This document shows, one piece after another, positions 37,020-49,345 of a stretch of DNA of 64,000 nucleotides. Below the pieces are notes generated by a model. The model was not told where the DNA came from. It did no database searches and saw only the letters and a program-made list of their open reading frames with translations. Position 1 is the first letter of the stretch. Each line of letters begins with the position of its first letter. The stretch lies in contig OZ017801.1 in NCBI GenBank assembly GCA_963969395.1, forward strand, positions 12,901,611-12,965,610, read 5' to 3'. This DNA comes from Pseudoscleropodium purum. Lineage: Eukaryota > Streptophyta > Bryopsida > Hypnales > Brachytheciaceae. The position numbers and the translations under genes were made by a program.

Positions 37020-38400
37020 TTTTGTCATCACCTCAATCAAGTTTCATCTATTTTTTAATCAACTTTATCATCTACAATTTTTATCCACTTTCATACATAC
37101 ATTTCATTCACAGGCCTCCAAATCCCTAAACCACTTTCATCCAAATATTTCATCCACTTTCATTGATATTTTCATACATTCATCCATATTTTTCATCTAT
37201 TTCTTTCAATTTCTATAATCAATTTCCTCCAATCATTTTCTTTCATTTCATTACACAACTCTCCCAAAACTTTCTTGTGCAATTTCATCCATTTCTTTCC
37301 TGAACTTTTATTACTTTTCCCATCCATTTTTTAAAACCTTTTTTCATTTTCCTTGTTATATTTTTGTTCCCCACTCACCAATCCATGCTTCCTGCTCACC
37401 GTTTACCACTCCACGCTCGCTTTCCAGCATTCCCTATAGGAAGGGTACTGTAGTAGTAGGATCCAACGTTGGGAGGCTCTAGCAATTGGGAAGGTCCAAC
37501 ATGTGAGAAGACCCGACTAAAGGTCAAACAACAAGGGCAACAAGCCAAAAAGGGGGGAAAGAGTGTAAATTAAAAAAAGGTTAGATAGAAGGGAGGGGAA
37601 GTAGAGAGAAGGGCAACGCATTCACCGGCCACCTACACACAACCTCCTAACCTTAAACTGGCTCACCAAGAAAGAAAACTACAAATAATGGAAGGAGGCT
37701 AGAAGGGAAGAGGTTAAGTAGGAAGCAAGAATGAGGAAGAAGATAAATAGTGAACTAGCCACTAAGTTAGGTAGACTCTAGGGGAGATCTAGGATAGGCC
37801 CTCGTGACCATTAGAATTAGGATTAGTATGACGGATTTAAAGGAGCATAAGAGGGGAGAAGAGGCCCATTAAGGAGCTTGGATATTCCAATCCATAGTGT
37901 AAGACCACCATGAATGCAATTGATGGAATAGTGTTAGTATAGAAGGATTAAGTAGGAAGGGAAAGAAGGAGGAAGATAAAGAAAGAGATTGGATCACAAG
38001 CAAGTAGTTGCCTTCCTTCAAAAGTTGGTGGGCCGGAACCAAACAAAGGAGAAAGACAAAAACAAGAAAAGGGCCCTTATGGAACCAGAAGAGGCATATA
38101 AGGATGTGGATGAAACCTACTCAAACCTTAACAATAATGAGGTTAATCATTAATTTAACTTTTGGAATCTTAGCCTTAAGTAGCATTGGGATTTTTCAGT
38201 TAGGTCTAACTCATAGTTGGTAAGTATGGAATGGTAGAGTAGGGAACATAGAATCTTAGGGTTGTAAAACTAGAAAGAAGCAACCCGGTGGTAGAAGTAG
38301 AGGTTACAACTTAGACTTAGTAGGAGAATCGAAGGCGACATTAAAAGTAAAAAAAACCATAACATCAATAGAAATTAAAAATAGGAAGTGATTTAGGTTT
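37020..38400. other. Strand-asymmetric tract: pyrimidine-rich then purine-rich
   Basis: From 37020 to about 37400 the plus strand is pyrimidine-rich with repeated TTTCATCCA phrases. From about 37430 to 38400 it flips to purine-rich (GGAAG, AGAAGG, AAGGAGG). A 71-codon frame at 38008-38223 follows from the composition and is not a recognised protein. Confidence 0.5.
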
Positions 38401-38829
38401 CTTACATAGCAAATAAAGAAATCCCCACTATGGGCTAGTAGAGATTGTGGGGATTATTACCAACCATCCCAACACTAGGGAAGTAAAGCAGATTGCAAAA
38501 CTTCACCCTAGACCTTGACAACCTAAGGATCAACCGTTAGTTGACAAGCTACATTACTATGTTCTAGGCATTTTTTTTACCCATCTACAAAATTAGGAAA
38601 CACTAGCAAGATCCATTGCTTGGAAGGCACATTGGACCACACTCACAACACCCCCTTTAAATCAAAAGTGGATAAAAGCTAAGAACCTAGTCGTGTTTGC
38701 TTCCTTACCAAAGGTGGGTAATCAAGCACCTATATGAGGTTAGGTGCTTTCAAATTTTTTTGGTGCAAAATTTGGCTTCAAATTAGGAATTAGTGTCAAT
38801 TGTATGGCCTTAGAACTAGACCTAAAAAA

Positions 38830-40500
38830 AAATCTTTGGCAATTTTAGCTCTTGGGCTCATACAAAATAGGATAACTAGGTTTCAAAGAGTGATGCAAAA
38901 TGCGAGATAAACAAACTCTTGGAACTTCAATCATACAAAACTAAAATTAAATATTTTATTGATATGTAGAAAAAATTTCAGCCCAATTGACCAAGTGGAT
39001 TCAAAGATTATAACATTTGAAGTGAGGAAAAAAAAAATTTATATTTCTATAAAATATGGTCAGCATACTTGGGCCCCTTTTGGAGTAAATTTTTTGCTCT
39101 CTAAGAACATAAAAACTTTGACAACTTATAAGTATATGATACTAGGTTTACTCACAAAAAAATTTAGAAGAAAATATGGAGTCTAGCTTATTCGAAATCA
39201 CACTTTAATGTAAAGAGGTTAAATAAATTTGCAATACACTAGTTTGTTTTTTATGATTTCCTGTGCAATGAGGAAATTTTTATTTTAAATCTGAATGGTG
39301 AAAAGTTAGTGACAAAAATTTGGAATATGTGAAAAAAATTGAATAATTCTGACTTCATTGATTGCAAGATAATAAGACTTGAAACTGGAAGAAAATGTTT
39401 TTTCTTGAAACCACCCAAATATAGCCAACAAAGTTTTACTCCTCTTAGAATGTGATTTGAAGACTAAAATTTGGGATTTGGGGGACAATTGTATGCCATA
39501 TTTTATTATATACATACATACCAAATTTCAAGAGTTGATGATCTTTTTTGAAAAAGATTCTTCAAAGATTTCCAAATTACCCAAAATACCTCAAAAGTTT
39601 ATGCAAACATAACTTTTGATCTAGGCATTTGATTGGGAAAAAAAAATTTCACAAAGAAGATATTTGTCTACACATTGTGCCCAAATTTCTTGAACATCTG
39701 ACCAAAAATGATTTTGTAGAAGCCTACCTAAGATTTCTTTCATATGTTGAATGGACACTTGATCCTTTAGAGATCAAAGGAAGAGCTAGTCACCATGGAA
39801 ATCATGCATTTTAGTATCATGTGAGAAAATTGACATGCCAAATATAAAGTTCAATAGAATGCCTAGCATAGTATAATTTTTAAAATGAATTGTACAAAAA
39901 ACTTGAAACGTCTATTTTATTTTCTAAAAGGACAATTGTTCATAAAACAAATATTAGAAAATTCTTGCAAGTTTCTTCAGAATCACTTTTGAATGGAATA
40001 TTTTGAAATTTTGACATGAAGTGTGGAATTGTAAATCTTCTGTGAATTTTTTTTCTAGATTCTAAAATTGAATGTCTAAATCAAAAGATATGTTCGTCAA
40101 AGCTTTTAGGACAAAGAAAGATGCTGAAAAACACATGGACTTTTTAGCTAATTTATAAGTAGACATACTTTACAAAGAGCAATACAATATGTTTGTTTTT
40201 AAATTTATTTTATAATATTTTACAAAATAAATAAACAAAAATTGGTTCAGTTCAAATTGTATGATATACCATTGCCATCAATGGTATTGAAATTTTTTAG
40301 TTTCAAAATAAAGTAATTTATAACTTTTTGGGGGGTGTTCTTCTACTTCTTCTTAACGCTTTTTAAAAGAATGGAAATAAAGGGGATTTATTTTTCCATA
40401 GATCCTTAAATCATTTTTTTACATAATAAAGCATAACACAAATCCAACAAGTGTTGAAATTTGATTCCAAAGGGATTCAAAATTTGATAACCTTCTTTTT
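38830..40500. repeat. Degenerate sequence related to interiors of the TTAA elements
   Basis: Phrases such as GGATTCAAAGATTATAACAT, CATAACTTTTGATC and the block around 40320-40400 (ACTTCTTCTTAACGC, AAAGAATGGAAATAAAGGGG) resemble the interiors of the 0.9-kb elements at 21154, 45963 and 52156. No CCCCTAAA ends are present, so it is a derelict or rearranged copy. No gene. Confidence 0.4.
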
Positions 40501-41450
40501 AAGTCTATATAAAAGTTATATTCTTCAGTCTATTTCTATAATCTTACAATCTATCAAGTTCATAATTTTGAACATTTTACCATATATTTTCCTACTAAAT
40601 GTAAGATCTTACGATTGATTCCTTCAATCAATTTTTTTAAATTTTTTATCCTTATACAAAAAAAACTTCAATTTTACAGAGGAATGAAATTCATGTAAAC
40701 ATATTTATATACTCACATTTGTAGAAAATTTAATTTGGAGACATTGTCTAATGATAATAGTATTGATTTGAGTACACTAGAAACCAACCATAGAGTGGTA
40801 ATGTACATTTAATGCATAAAAATGCAAGAGACTAGTTCATAGTGTCATTTTTTTAATTTGCTAATTTGAAATGTATTTGCCATATTGCTTATATATTGGC
40901 AATTTAATCCCTTTACTTTCTAAACCATTGAAATTGTAGTGGTGTTATGAGAAGTACATCAATAATTAGCATCAATTAAATTAGTTTATGTTTTTTTTAA
41001 ATGTTTAAAGAAATACATAGATTTGCATTAATATGCAATTAGAAAAGAATACAAATTCATGGATTAAAAGTGTAGAGGAATTCTTGACACGGTTTGACAA
41101 TACCTGGGTACAAATTAGGTTCTTTGGCAATTGCTCTCGTTTTACAAATACAAAGAACGTATTTCTCCCTTATATAAAGAATTTTAACTAGTTTTCTTTT
41201 TGCCTTAGCAACCATGTACAAAAAGTGTTCCTATTTGTTTATTAGGGTTGGTTTATATGACTTTTGAACTGTTGTCTAATAAAGAAAAAAAATTATGAAG
41301 GATTAGTTCTTTTGGTTTGATGTATAGTTTCTTCTATCAATGAAAATTATCTATGTGTTTTAAAAAAATAAATAGAAAAATTGACCTTATAATCTCTACA
41401 TGCAACTAGAAATGTCTTAGTGACTTCATTTTCAGCTCTTTGAAATATAG
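40501..41450. other. AT-rich stretch, nothing recognised
   Basis: No gene or repeat terminus recognised. Confidence 0.45.
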
Positions 41451-42047
41451 TAGCCAACCCATTTTCATTCTATAGGCCACATTCTTTCTATGAACATGTG
41501 GCACAATTTGAGGAGCAATTGTGGGACATTGTAGTTGGCTACAAGGTTGTTAACCTCTAAAAGCCATGGCCGACATTTTCTGGGCATTCAGAGTCAAGAA
41601 CCCCTGTCGATCAATTCTTATAATTTGTAAATCCGGACTATAGATTTCCTCGGAAATTGAACCTTCACACTTAGGAAGTAATTATCTCCTGGATTCAATG
41701 GTGAAGTCCCCACTGAATGGTGCAATTCATTGTTATTCCATTTTGATTGCAAAGTGTTGAGAAGCTCAATGTTCTGACTGTGACATTCAAGGGTTAATGT
41801 TGCAACCATCTCTTGGTCAATTTTGATATCAAACTATAGTAAAAAATAGAAAGCTTTATATCACCATTATAGGTTGAAGAAAAACTTCCATTAAAATTTT
41901 TTAAGTAATTATATTTTTTACAATAAAATTGTAGAAAAAATATACAATCCTTCTATATTCTATTTTTTAAACAAGAAAAATCGCACACCAAAAAAACTGT
42001 AATGCAAATATGTATAGTTCCATAAGTGGTTGGAAATGGGTTGGATA
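41451..42047 (+). repeat. TAGCC-end repeat family, third copy, carrying a TTAA insert
   Basis: Starts TAGCCAACCCATTTTC and ends GTGGTTGGAAATGGGTTGG. Without the 240-bp TTAA insert at 41554-41793 it is about 353 bp, close to the family size. The insert splits the same conserved region (GTTGT...GTTGCAAC) that other copies keep continuous. Confidence 0.6.
41554..41793. mobile_element. Short TTAA-flanked element, 240 bp (member 4)
   Basis: TTAA at 41550-41553 and 41794-41797. Ends CCTCTAAAAGCCATGGCC and, inverted, CCCTTGAATGTCAC, diverged versions of the family terminus. Excising it with one TTAA restores the flanking repeat, good evidence that TTAA is the target duplication. Non-coding. Confidence 0.55.
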
Positions 42048-42242
42048 CCTTAGTTCAAAGTTTTTCAGAAAATCAAGAAAAATGTTGAAGGGAAAGAAAA
42101 GAGTTGTAAAAGTATTTCCATTCATTTTTCCAAGCAAATATTGCTTACATTATGAAATTATCCACATTGTAAAGATGCATAGCATAGACAACAAACAAAA
42201 ATCACTACAGTAGAAAAAAAAGACAAACATGCCACTAAGAGC

Positions 42243-42783
42243 CACTTCACACTACGGCACAAGGTCGAGAGGTCGTAGGTTTCCACCAATCAAATTCTAA
42301 AAAACCAAGAGTTTGGCCTTTCAAGCCTTCACACTAGCTGGCACAAGTCCAAAGACCATTGCCTTCCAACTACCTACATGGCAATAAAATGCGTACATGG
42401 TGACGGACTCTCAAAAAAAGTTTGGATCAACTAGAAATAGAGACCCAAACTATGGCTGAGAGGCTATTGACTAATGACAAGATTTCAACCATTAGATTGG
42501 TAGGTGGATTAGTAGGTAGGAGTTCATTACTGAGAATTTCGACTTTGGGCTTGACTTTTGGAGACTTCACACTACGGCCATCCAAGTTGAGAGGCTATTG
42601 TAGGAGTTCATTGCCAAAGGTTTGGACTTTGGACTTGACCTTTGAAGGCTTACACTATGGCCAACCAGAGGCTCCAACTCCTATATTTTATAGCCTATTT
42701 ACTACTCATTTATTTGTACTCTCAACAAAGCTCAGGCACTCAATCTCATGGCCTCTCAACTTGGTTGGCCATAGTGTGAAGTG
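42243..42783. repeat. Element with repeated CTTCACACTAYGGCC ends, about 540 bp
   Basis: CACTTCACACTACGG at the left and, inverted, CACTTCACACTATGG at the right. An internal copy at 42565-42595 is the inverse of 42751-42781 over 31 bases with two mismatches; diverged copies also lie near 42330 and 42640. Likely a MITE with subterminal repeats; the 122-codon frame across it is composed of these repeats. Confidence 0.5.
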
Positions 42784-43013
42784 CCCCTAAGTTTCTAGAA
42801 GGAATAAACCTGAAATAAAATAAGTTCCATTTTTGATTGGATAAGTAACTCATTGTGTGCACTAATAGCATGCCACATGATGTAAAAAATGAATGAAGTG
42901 CCTTTGCCCTTCAAAAAATATAATTGCAAAATATAGCCTTCAAGGAACTCTAAATTTTATAAAATTTCTAGTATCTTGCAAGTCTACATTTCACTAAACA
43001 TCAAAGCATGTCT

Positions 43014-43157
43014 AAAAGGATTGGTTTCCATGTGGAGTCAGGGTGGGTTTAATGTTGTAATCAATAGTCCAATTCTTTTGGAACTCCCAATTCACCACTT
43101 CAATCTATGATCGGTGGGGCTTCACCAACCCTCAACTCCACATGGAAACTAGCCTTT
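43014..43157. mobile_element. Small MITE, about 144 bp
   Basis: Left end AAAAGGATTGGTTTCCATGT, continuing GGAGTCAGGG. Right end inverted AAAGGCTAGTTTCCATGTGG, continuing AGTTGAGGG. Inverted repeats of about 28 bp over a non-coding centre. Target duplication unresolved. Confidence 0.5.
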
Positions 43158-43899
43158 AACTAAGGTAATTACACCTAAAATGAATTGAATAAGCTTTGTG
43201 GCATGACAACGTGATGTAATACATGAAAAATAATTTATGCACATTGGTAAAAGACTAGGAATCAAGATGCAAGTGGTTCCATAATTTTTGGACATGTTGT
43301 GAATTAGTTACAAATTTTCAAAGATGCAAGGTGTAGGGTGCCAAAAGTGTCATGTAGGTGATGCCAAAATGCATTTGATGCATATGAAGGATGACATTAG
43401 AAAAGAAGTAAAAGCGACAAAAAGTGTACCCAAAATGGTCTATTTTTTAAGGTTGCCACCTCTAGAGTGCTATTAATAGAGTGGTACATTGCTCAAATTC
43501 ACCTTACATTTGTCCTCGTCATCCCTTCATTTTTGTATTCTTCCCCTTTCATTATATCACATAATAACCTGAATAAATATCAAGATATAAACTAAATAAC
43601 ATAATATCATAACTTAAGTTTATAACTGCATAGCATTTGTTAAGGTAAAAGATATAAACTAAGTTTTCATATATTTTTGTTCATGATAACCAAAGTTTAT
43701 AGTCACGTGATTATTAAGTGGGCATATGGTCGAAAACGCTCCAAAGTATTCTACAGCAGCTTGGAAATCACAATCATCCAAACAATTAATATGTTGTCCG
43801 CGCGCACTGCTCTTATGAGCATCGATCGCTATGCACATATTCCAACTCCTGTACAGTACAGTGGCAGGTTTGAATCATTCAACCCCATCAACAGACGGG
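43158..43899. other. Intergenic, nothing recognised
   Basis: No gene recognised; a 77-codon frame near 43.7 kb lacks family resemblance. Confidence 0.45.
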
Positions 43900-45850
43900 A
43901 CATAATTTGAAAATTGAAGACCGTTCCATTATATATCAAGCTTCTCCTCGGATCCCGTGACTGCCTTCCGTCGTTGGGGATCCAATGCAATAACTGAAAC
44001 AAATAAAACTTAAGCTTACTTTGCCGTTGCCCACATCATCATTCAAGCGGTTTTGCCAGCGACTGAGTCCGTTCGCAAGGCCCTTGACAGCTACACCGGT
44101 ACGGTACAATTGATTTACCTGAACCCTTAGATAACGGCTCCCAAGCGCGTCTGATTTCATTTCGCAAGCGTCATATCAATCTGCTGGTACACTTGGGCGA
44201 GGGTGAAGAGGTAGCTGGCAATTCGAGGTCGAGTGATACCTAGAATGGCGAGCGTGGTCTTTTAAATTTCTGTCGCCGATGCTGTTCGTCTGGGTGTGTG
44301 GTTTCAAGACGCTCTGCTCTGTCGCTGCCATGAACGCTCATTGTGCGAGCATTTGATTTCCAATTATGTGAAGGTATGAGTTTACTAGCTAGTTTCTCGG
44401 TTATGATTCGTCACTCGTCGCTTTCTGTGTGATAATTGTGATTAGCTGTCAATGAATGAACTTCAATTTCGTGATATTGGCGGTGTTTCAGTACTTTGAC
44501 TCTACTTGTTAAAATGTAAATCTTCACTGGGTCGTAGATTTTAGAGCTTTTTGTAAATGTATGTTGCAATTTGGGGGGATGCTTGTAATTAGCTACCAAT
44601 GGAGATGTAATGAATGTATCTGTAGTGAATCTGTGGCTCATTATATTGCATGATTTTGTTGCACTATTCCAAAGGGAGCATTTGTGCGAATGTTCTGTGC
44701 AGCCAATACAATGCGCCGCTTCATGAGGTCTTTGGATTGATGGCGGCACAAATGCTTCAAGGTTACTGAGTTCAGAGTTTCCGGCTGCCAGCGTCTCATT
44801 GGCGGAATTCCACGACTTTGACACTGTTAAGGGCGTGTGAGTTGAAACGCCGATCTTCACTGATCCTTGTTCAGTTTTTAGAGCTGTGTGAGATAATGTC
44901 GATAATTTTGGTCCCGGGATCGCACCTGTGTAACGAAATTGACCATAGCCTTGCCAGCGATGGGGCTGAGATTTGGAATGAATATATGGACTGAAACTTG
45001 GTGCTGCAGAGGGCTAGTTCAGCTTAGGAATGACAGCATGGTTTACTGCATTGCCTCTGATGTACATTTGTACAGTATGTAAATTGAAGAGTTGGCATTG
45101 ATCGAGCCAACTCGACTTGATAAATAGCTGGTGCTGTTTTCCTCATATTCAGTCACATGTTCACTTGAATTCAATCAGAATTTCAGTTTTGCACTCGTAT
45201 CTTCTACTACTTCTGGAAGATCGGTTGGAGCCACCAATCCAGCTCGCATTATTTGAGCCTACTTTATTTCATCTGGGGAAATGTTTCTTTTCCAAGTGCA
45301 ACGATTTTGACAACGGGCATTCCTTCAATGATTGTTGTACGATTTAGTGCAGTTTCCATCATAACATACGGGGATTTGTTAGCACAGTCCTTGCAAACAC
45401 ATAATTCTGACCTGCTTGAGCAGCATGAAACACTGTCAATTTGAAAACACTCGTAACCCTAATCCCAAAACCACGAAACCATGAATGTTATGGTTTTCAA
45501 AGCTCTTGTTTGACATTGAATCTCATTATTTCCTGTATTGATAATCATTATTACCAAGATCTTTGAGTATGCTTTCCTAATGCGCATTGGAAATGCATCA
45601 CAGTGGTGTAAAAGTTGTCCCTTGTTTAGGGTTTGTTTCGGTCGTGTCCTCGCATCGGACCAACGACTAAGCAGCAGACCAGTCTCACCTACAAAGCACA
45701 CACAAAAGAAAAAAGCGTCTCCAATCTGGCAACCCGAACTCTGCTGGCGTGGAGACATGTAAAATGAAATGAATGTGGTCTGATCGTGATTCTGGTCCCC
45801 CCCAAATCTGCTCATACTGTACTTCATGTATTACTAGACCTTACAATTTC
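43900..45850. other. GC-richer island with unassigned exon-like segments
   Basis: GC rises clearly. On the minus strand, 44160-44016 encodes MKSDALGSRYLRVQ, followed by a good donor CAG|GTAAAT, and reads on to LSRWQNRLNDDVGNGK before GTAAGC with an acceptor TTTGTTTCAG 20 bases later. Another minus frame nearby gives ILGITRPRIASYLFTLAQVY. On the plus strand, TGTGCAG at about 44700 precedes QYNAPLHEVFGLMAAQML and a stop. These look like pieces of one or two real genes, but I cannot identify a family or join them in phase. Confidence 0.3.
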
Positions 45851-45962
45851 TTTCAATGTTTTTCAAATGTTTTCCTTCATGAATGTGTAAAGTAATATAT
45901 TTCCTATAATACTTTCATGGTTGCAGAATTATTGGGGATTAGACTATGATTACCTACGTTAA

Positions 45963-46870
45963 CCCCTAGAAGACCTAGGGCCATTATATATTGTATCAAA
46001 AAACACTCAAAACTGCCATTTGTGCTGCATTCACCTAAGTGAGCAAAAATAATATTAAAAAAAAAAGATCTAACTATAGGATCATGTAATTTATTTGCCT
46101 AAGATTATGTGGTAAAAATTTCATGAAGTTTGATTGCAAAGATTAAGAGATATTAGTATTCAAAGTTAGAAAAAAAAATTTGAACCTTGGCCTACAATTT
46201 TAGATGATTTTGATTCTAATTGTGAAAAAAATTTGCACTATAAACATTGAATCATAAAATTTTTGTGTTGAAGAATTGAGTTGAAAGTCTAGGACAAAAA
46301 CATCCAAAAAACTACATTTAATTTCCATTCTTTAACAAATTGTTATATAGAAGTAGGTCCAAGATCCAAGGAAAAACTAAACCATTAATAATTCTAAAAT
46401 GGAATTGAAACACAATAATCTCAATGGTGAGAATGTTCTTGAAAAAAAATTAACCTTGTGAAACAATTTTTTTGAAAAATTATGAAAATTGTATTAAAAA
46501 ATGAATCCTACGAGGTTTTTTTTAGAAAGATCCCCCCCACAAGATTCTTTATAACTTTCACATCACTAATCCAAATGAAATGAATTAAAACTTGACACAT
46601 ATAGACAAAATATGATCTATAGGAAAAGAAAGTTTAAAAATTTAATTTCAAGTTTTTGTGAATTTCTTTTTCTACTCGATGATGTGAAAATTATATTTAG
46701 CATGTCATAACTTTCATTTTCAGGCAGCAATTGAAATGAAAATTATATTTCCACAAAGCTATTAAGTTTTTCTATTTATGAGAAAGTTTCAAAAAACTTC
46801 ATTAAAAATTGAGGTCATAGGAACTTGCTGAAAACCATTTTGTTTCGCAAAGGGACAATGACCTTTAGAG
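45963..46870. mobile_element. TTAA-flanked CCCCTAGA element, about 908 bp (member 5)
   Basis: TTAA at 45959-45962, then CCCCTAGAAGACCTAGGGCC and the subterminal CACTCAAAACTGCC. The right end is worn: TTTAGAG then TTTAA. Its right subterminal CATTGTCCC matches member 6, which lies in the opposite orientation. Non-coding. Confidence 0.6.
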
Positions 46871-46874
46871 TTTA

Positions 46875-48029
46875 AATATCTAAAAAGTTTGGATTAATGA
46901 CCAGTACTACAGAAAAGCCATTTTGGGGGGTGGGGGATAAGAAAGTAGAAAGTAAACTCCATAGTAATAAAATGAAAATCGAACACTCCCGAGTCTCCCG
47001 AGCCTTCTGATTGTTGATTCTCTTGTGATTCTCTTGCTGTTTGCTTCACAAATTGATCAGGCCACACTGTCTCAAACACACGCGCCAGGCATTTTTCACA
47101 AAGACGCCCTTCACGCAAATAATTCCCTGGTACCTTCAACATCCTCTTCTTCTAATCACGCAAAACGCTCTTTCAATGCCTGAACAAATGTGTCGCACCA
47201 AATTTCTCTTGCAACAAGTGTGAGCTTACTCACACATTCTGCAGCGCGTGAACTGTGAAGGTTTCATGACAAGAAGAAACCTCGAATTCTGAAAATCATA
47301 ATTCAAGAGCAAGGGAAAATCAGTTCTTGCTTGGCGGTCCCTCCAACGTTGTAACCACATAATCCTAATCATATTACCTTGATAGAAAAGGAAAGATTTC
47401 AATGAAAACTGTCTGTATCCCGAAGACGACACGATCAAACCAAGATTATTGGAATGTAAAATTAAAACAAGTGCTTCAAAGGCAGTACAGTACAAGATTC
47501 CAAATCTCATATTTTCTTACAATAAGTCTCTCAACTAGATTATCGCCATCAGAATGTTCAACACATTTTTCCACAGCAGTCACAGCTCTATCCGAAATAC
47601 GAAAAAAACAAAAAACAGACAGAGCTTCCCAAACTGCATCGACTGTCAGTTCGGAGGAATTCGCCTTATCGGCAAATCAACATTGGCCATCCCTGCTCAA
47701 GCCCATGACTACCTGAGTTTGCCTAAGGTGGGAGGACAGTCGTGTCAAGGATAATTGTAACCCAGAGTGGATAGTCTTCGACAGATTAACATGGATGGGT
47801 GGATGGAGGAGAAGAAGAAGAAGAAGAACCCTAACTCAAAGACCAGCATGAAAAGACTGCACCAAACTGCGAGCCTGAAATCAATCTACTAGCCTTTCCC
47901 CCACCCATCACATCATTATCAGTCTGGTTGTTCTCTGCTACAGGAAAATATTTCTATGCATACAGATTTTAGTCCGGTGGCAAGCTCTATCTTAAGTGGC
48001 CTCATTTTGATTACAAGTCGACTCTATGC
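46875..48029. other. Intergenic region with moderate GC
   Basis: Two frames look slightly gene-like: minus 47142-46894 (LREGRLCEKCLARVFETVW) and plus 47402-47716. Neither belongs to a family I recognise, so neither is called as a gene. Confidence 0.3.
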
Positions 48030-48427
48030 TCAAGGACATGTGAAGTTAGCGAGTACGGATGGGTGGATGATTGAAACAGGGCGTAAAAATATCAACCCTT
48101 GGTGAGAGACGAGCGAGAAGTTGAGTGTAGTTCCCACGCCTGAGCCTTCGATGTCCAGGGTGAATTCCTTGTAACGCAAGAAGAGCTAGCTCCGCAACGA
48201 AAGCGCGCGACATGGTGACCACCAAGTCCTTGCCCGAACACTGCTTGTTTTGGATTGTTGGGTCGTCCGTCTCGATCACGTCCGTTGGACCAAAACACAT
48301 GCTGAATGAGTTTCTCCCCCTCGGGACCCATAAAGCGGCGCGGCAAGTACTTGTCCGGGTTCTCGAAAACTTGGCTGTCATGCATTGCGTAGGGCTGGAA
48401 GCCGAATAACGTCTCCCCCTTCTTCAC
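48030..48427 (-). pseudogene. CYP74 cytochrome P450 last exon, frameshifted
   Basis: CYP74 enzymes (allene oxide synthase, hydroperoxide lyase and relatives) convert fatty-acid hydroperoxides into oxylipins in plastids. The exon follows a good acceptor (GGTTTGCAG) and reads VKKGETLFGFQPYA, FENPDKYLPRRF, GPEGEKL, VFWSNG, then in a second frame ETDDPTIQNKQCSGKD with the heme-ligand Cys, then in a third frame LRYKEFTLDIEGSG and a C-terminus ending FTCP and TGA at 48032-48030. The two frame changes are each explained by 4 extra bases: GATC at 48274-48277 and a duplicated AGCT at 48184-48191. Upstream exons were not found. It is non-functional as read; assembly error is a weaker alternative. Confidence 0.85.
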
Positions 48428-48988
48428 CTGCAAACCATAGACCACATCCTCTCAGCATCTGGATTCATCGTCATACACAAGGGTCCTTTCATCAACGCGA
48501 TACAACATTCATTAGCTGCAGAGAGTTTCAGAACACGTTGTGGCAATGGGTTTCAACCACATAACCATCAAGGTTATGGGGCAAACTTAATGACTGTGCC
48601 TTTGTTGCCGTTTTTTGAAGTTGACTACACTAGATTGAATTTTGCACGTGATTGTGTTGAGTGCAAAGACTTCATCATTCTGCTACTCATAGTGACATAC
48701 ACGCAGCACAAGCCGTAGCATACTGATTAAACGTTGTATCATGCCAGTGTCGGACAACATCCAATTTCAAGCTTTGAGAAGTTATTTCAAGTTCTTTCAG
48801 GTGAGCCACCATTGTGCACGCATTTCTCACTCAGTTTCTCAATAAGTGGGAAGGAAAGAACTAGAGAAACCCCTAGCGAATCCCACATCCTCTAAAATTG
48901 CTCCATTTCCATCCCCAATACCATTTTATGTTGCAGCCACCAACAGCATGAATCTAGGTGTAATTTCACTGCCAACTTGAAAAAAAGA
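48428..48988. other. Upstream of CYP74 fragment, nothing recognised
   Basis: No further P450 motif (oxygen-binding helix or PERF-like region) could be read on the minus strand. Confidence 0.45.
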
Positions 48989-49037
48989 TAGACTAATTTA
49001 CGTGAAATTTGAGCTTCAAATTACGTAAATTAGTCTA
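48989..49037. repeat. 49-bp near-perfect palindrome
   Basis: AGACTAATTTACGT (48990-49003) pairs with ACGTAAATTAGTCT (49023-49036), with one more outer T-A pair; the centre is nearly self-complementary. Confidence 0.8.
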
Positions 49038-49317
49038 GCTTTTGAGACATAACATACCAAGCCATAGGACCAGCTAAATATGTTATTCAGCAAAATCTCA
49101 CAACAGAGGAACAGCAAGCGGTGACCCAACATAGTACGAGGCTTCCCTTCCCTTTTAAAAGTTACCAAAGACATAACCTCAACGGTTGGATCCAATTCAA
49201 TCCACCTCAATCAAAGGTCTGAACAAAAACGACCCCACAAAAGATGAAGACAAACTAGAGTATGTATGAGATATGTTGGCTATAGTGTCGTTTCTCATAC
49301 TCTTGTTTCTCATACTC

Positions 49318-49345
49318 TTCATTGTAAATACGTATTTACAATGAA
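49318..49345. repeat. 28-bp perfect palindrome
   Basis: TTCATTGTAAATAC followed by its exact reverse complement GTATTTACAATGAA. Within 60 bases lie two more: ACAATCATATATA/TATATATGATTGT with a one-base centre, and ATGATTGTTC/GAACAATCAT. Confidence 0.85.
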
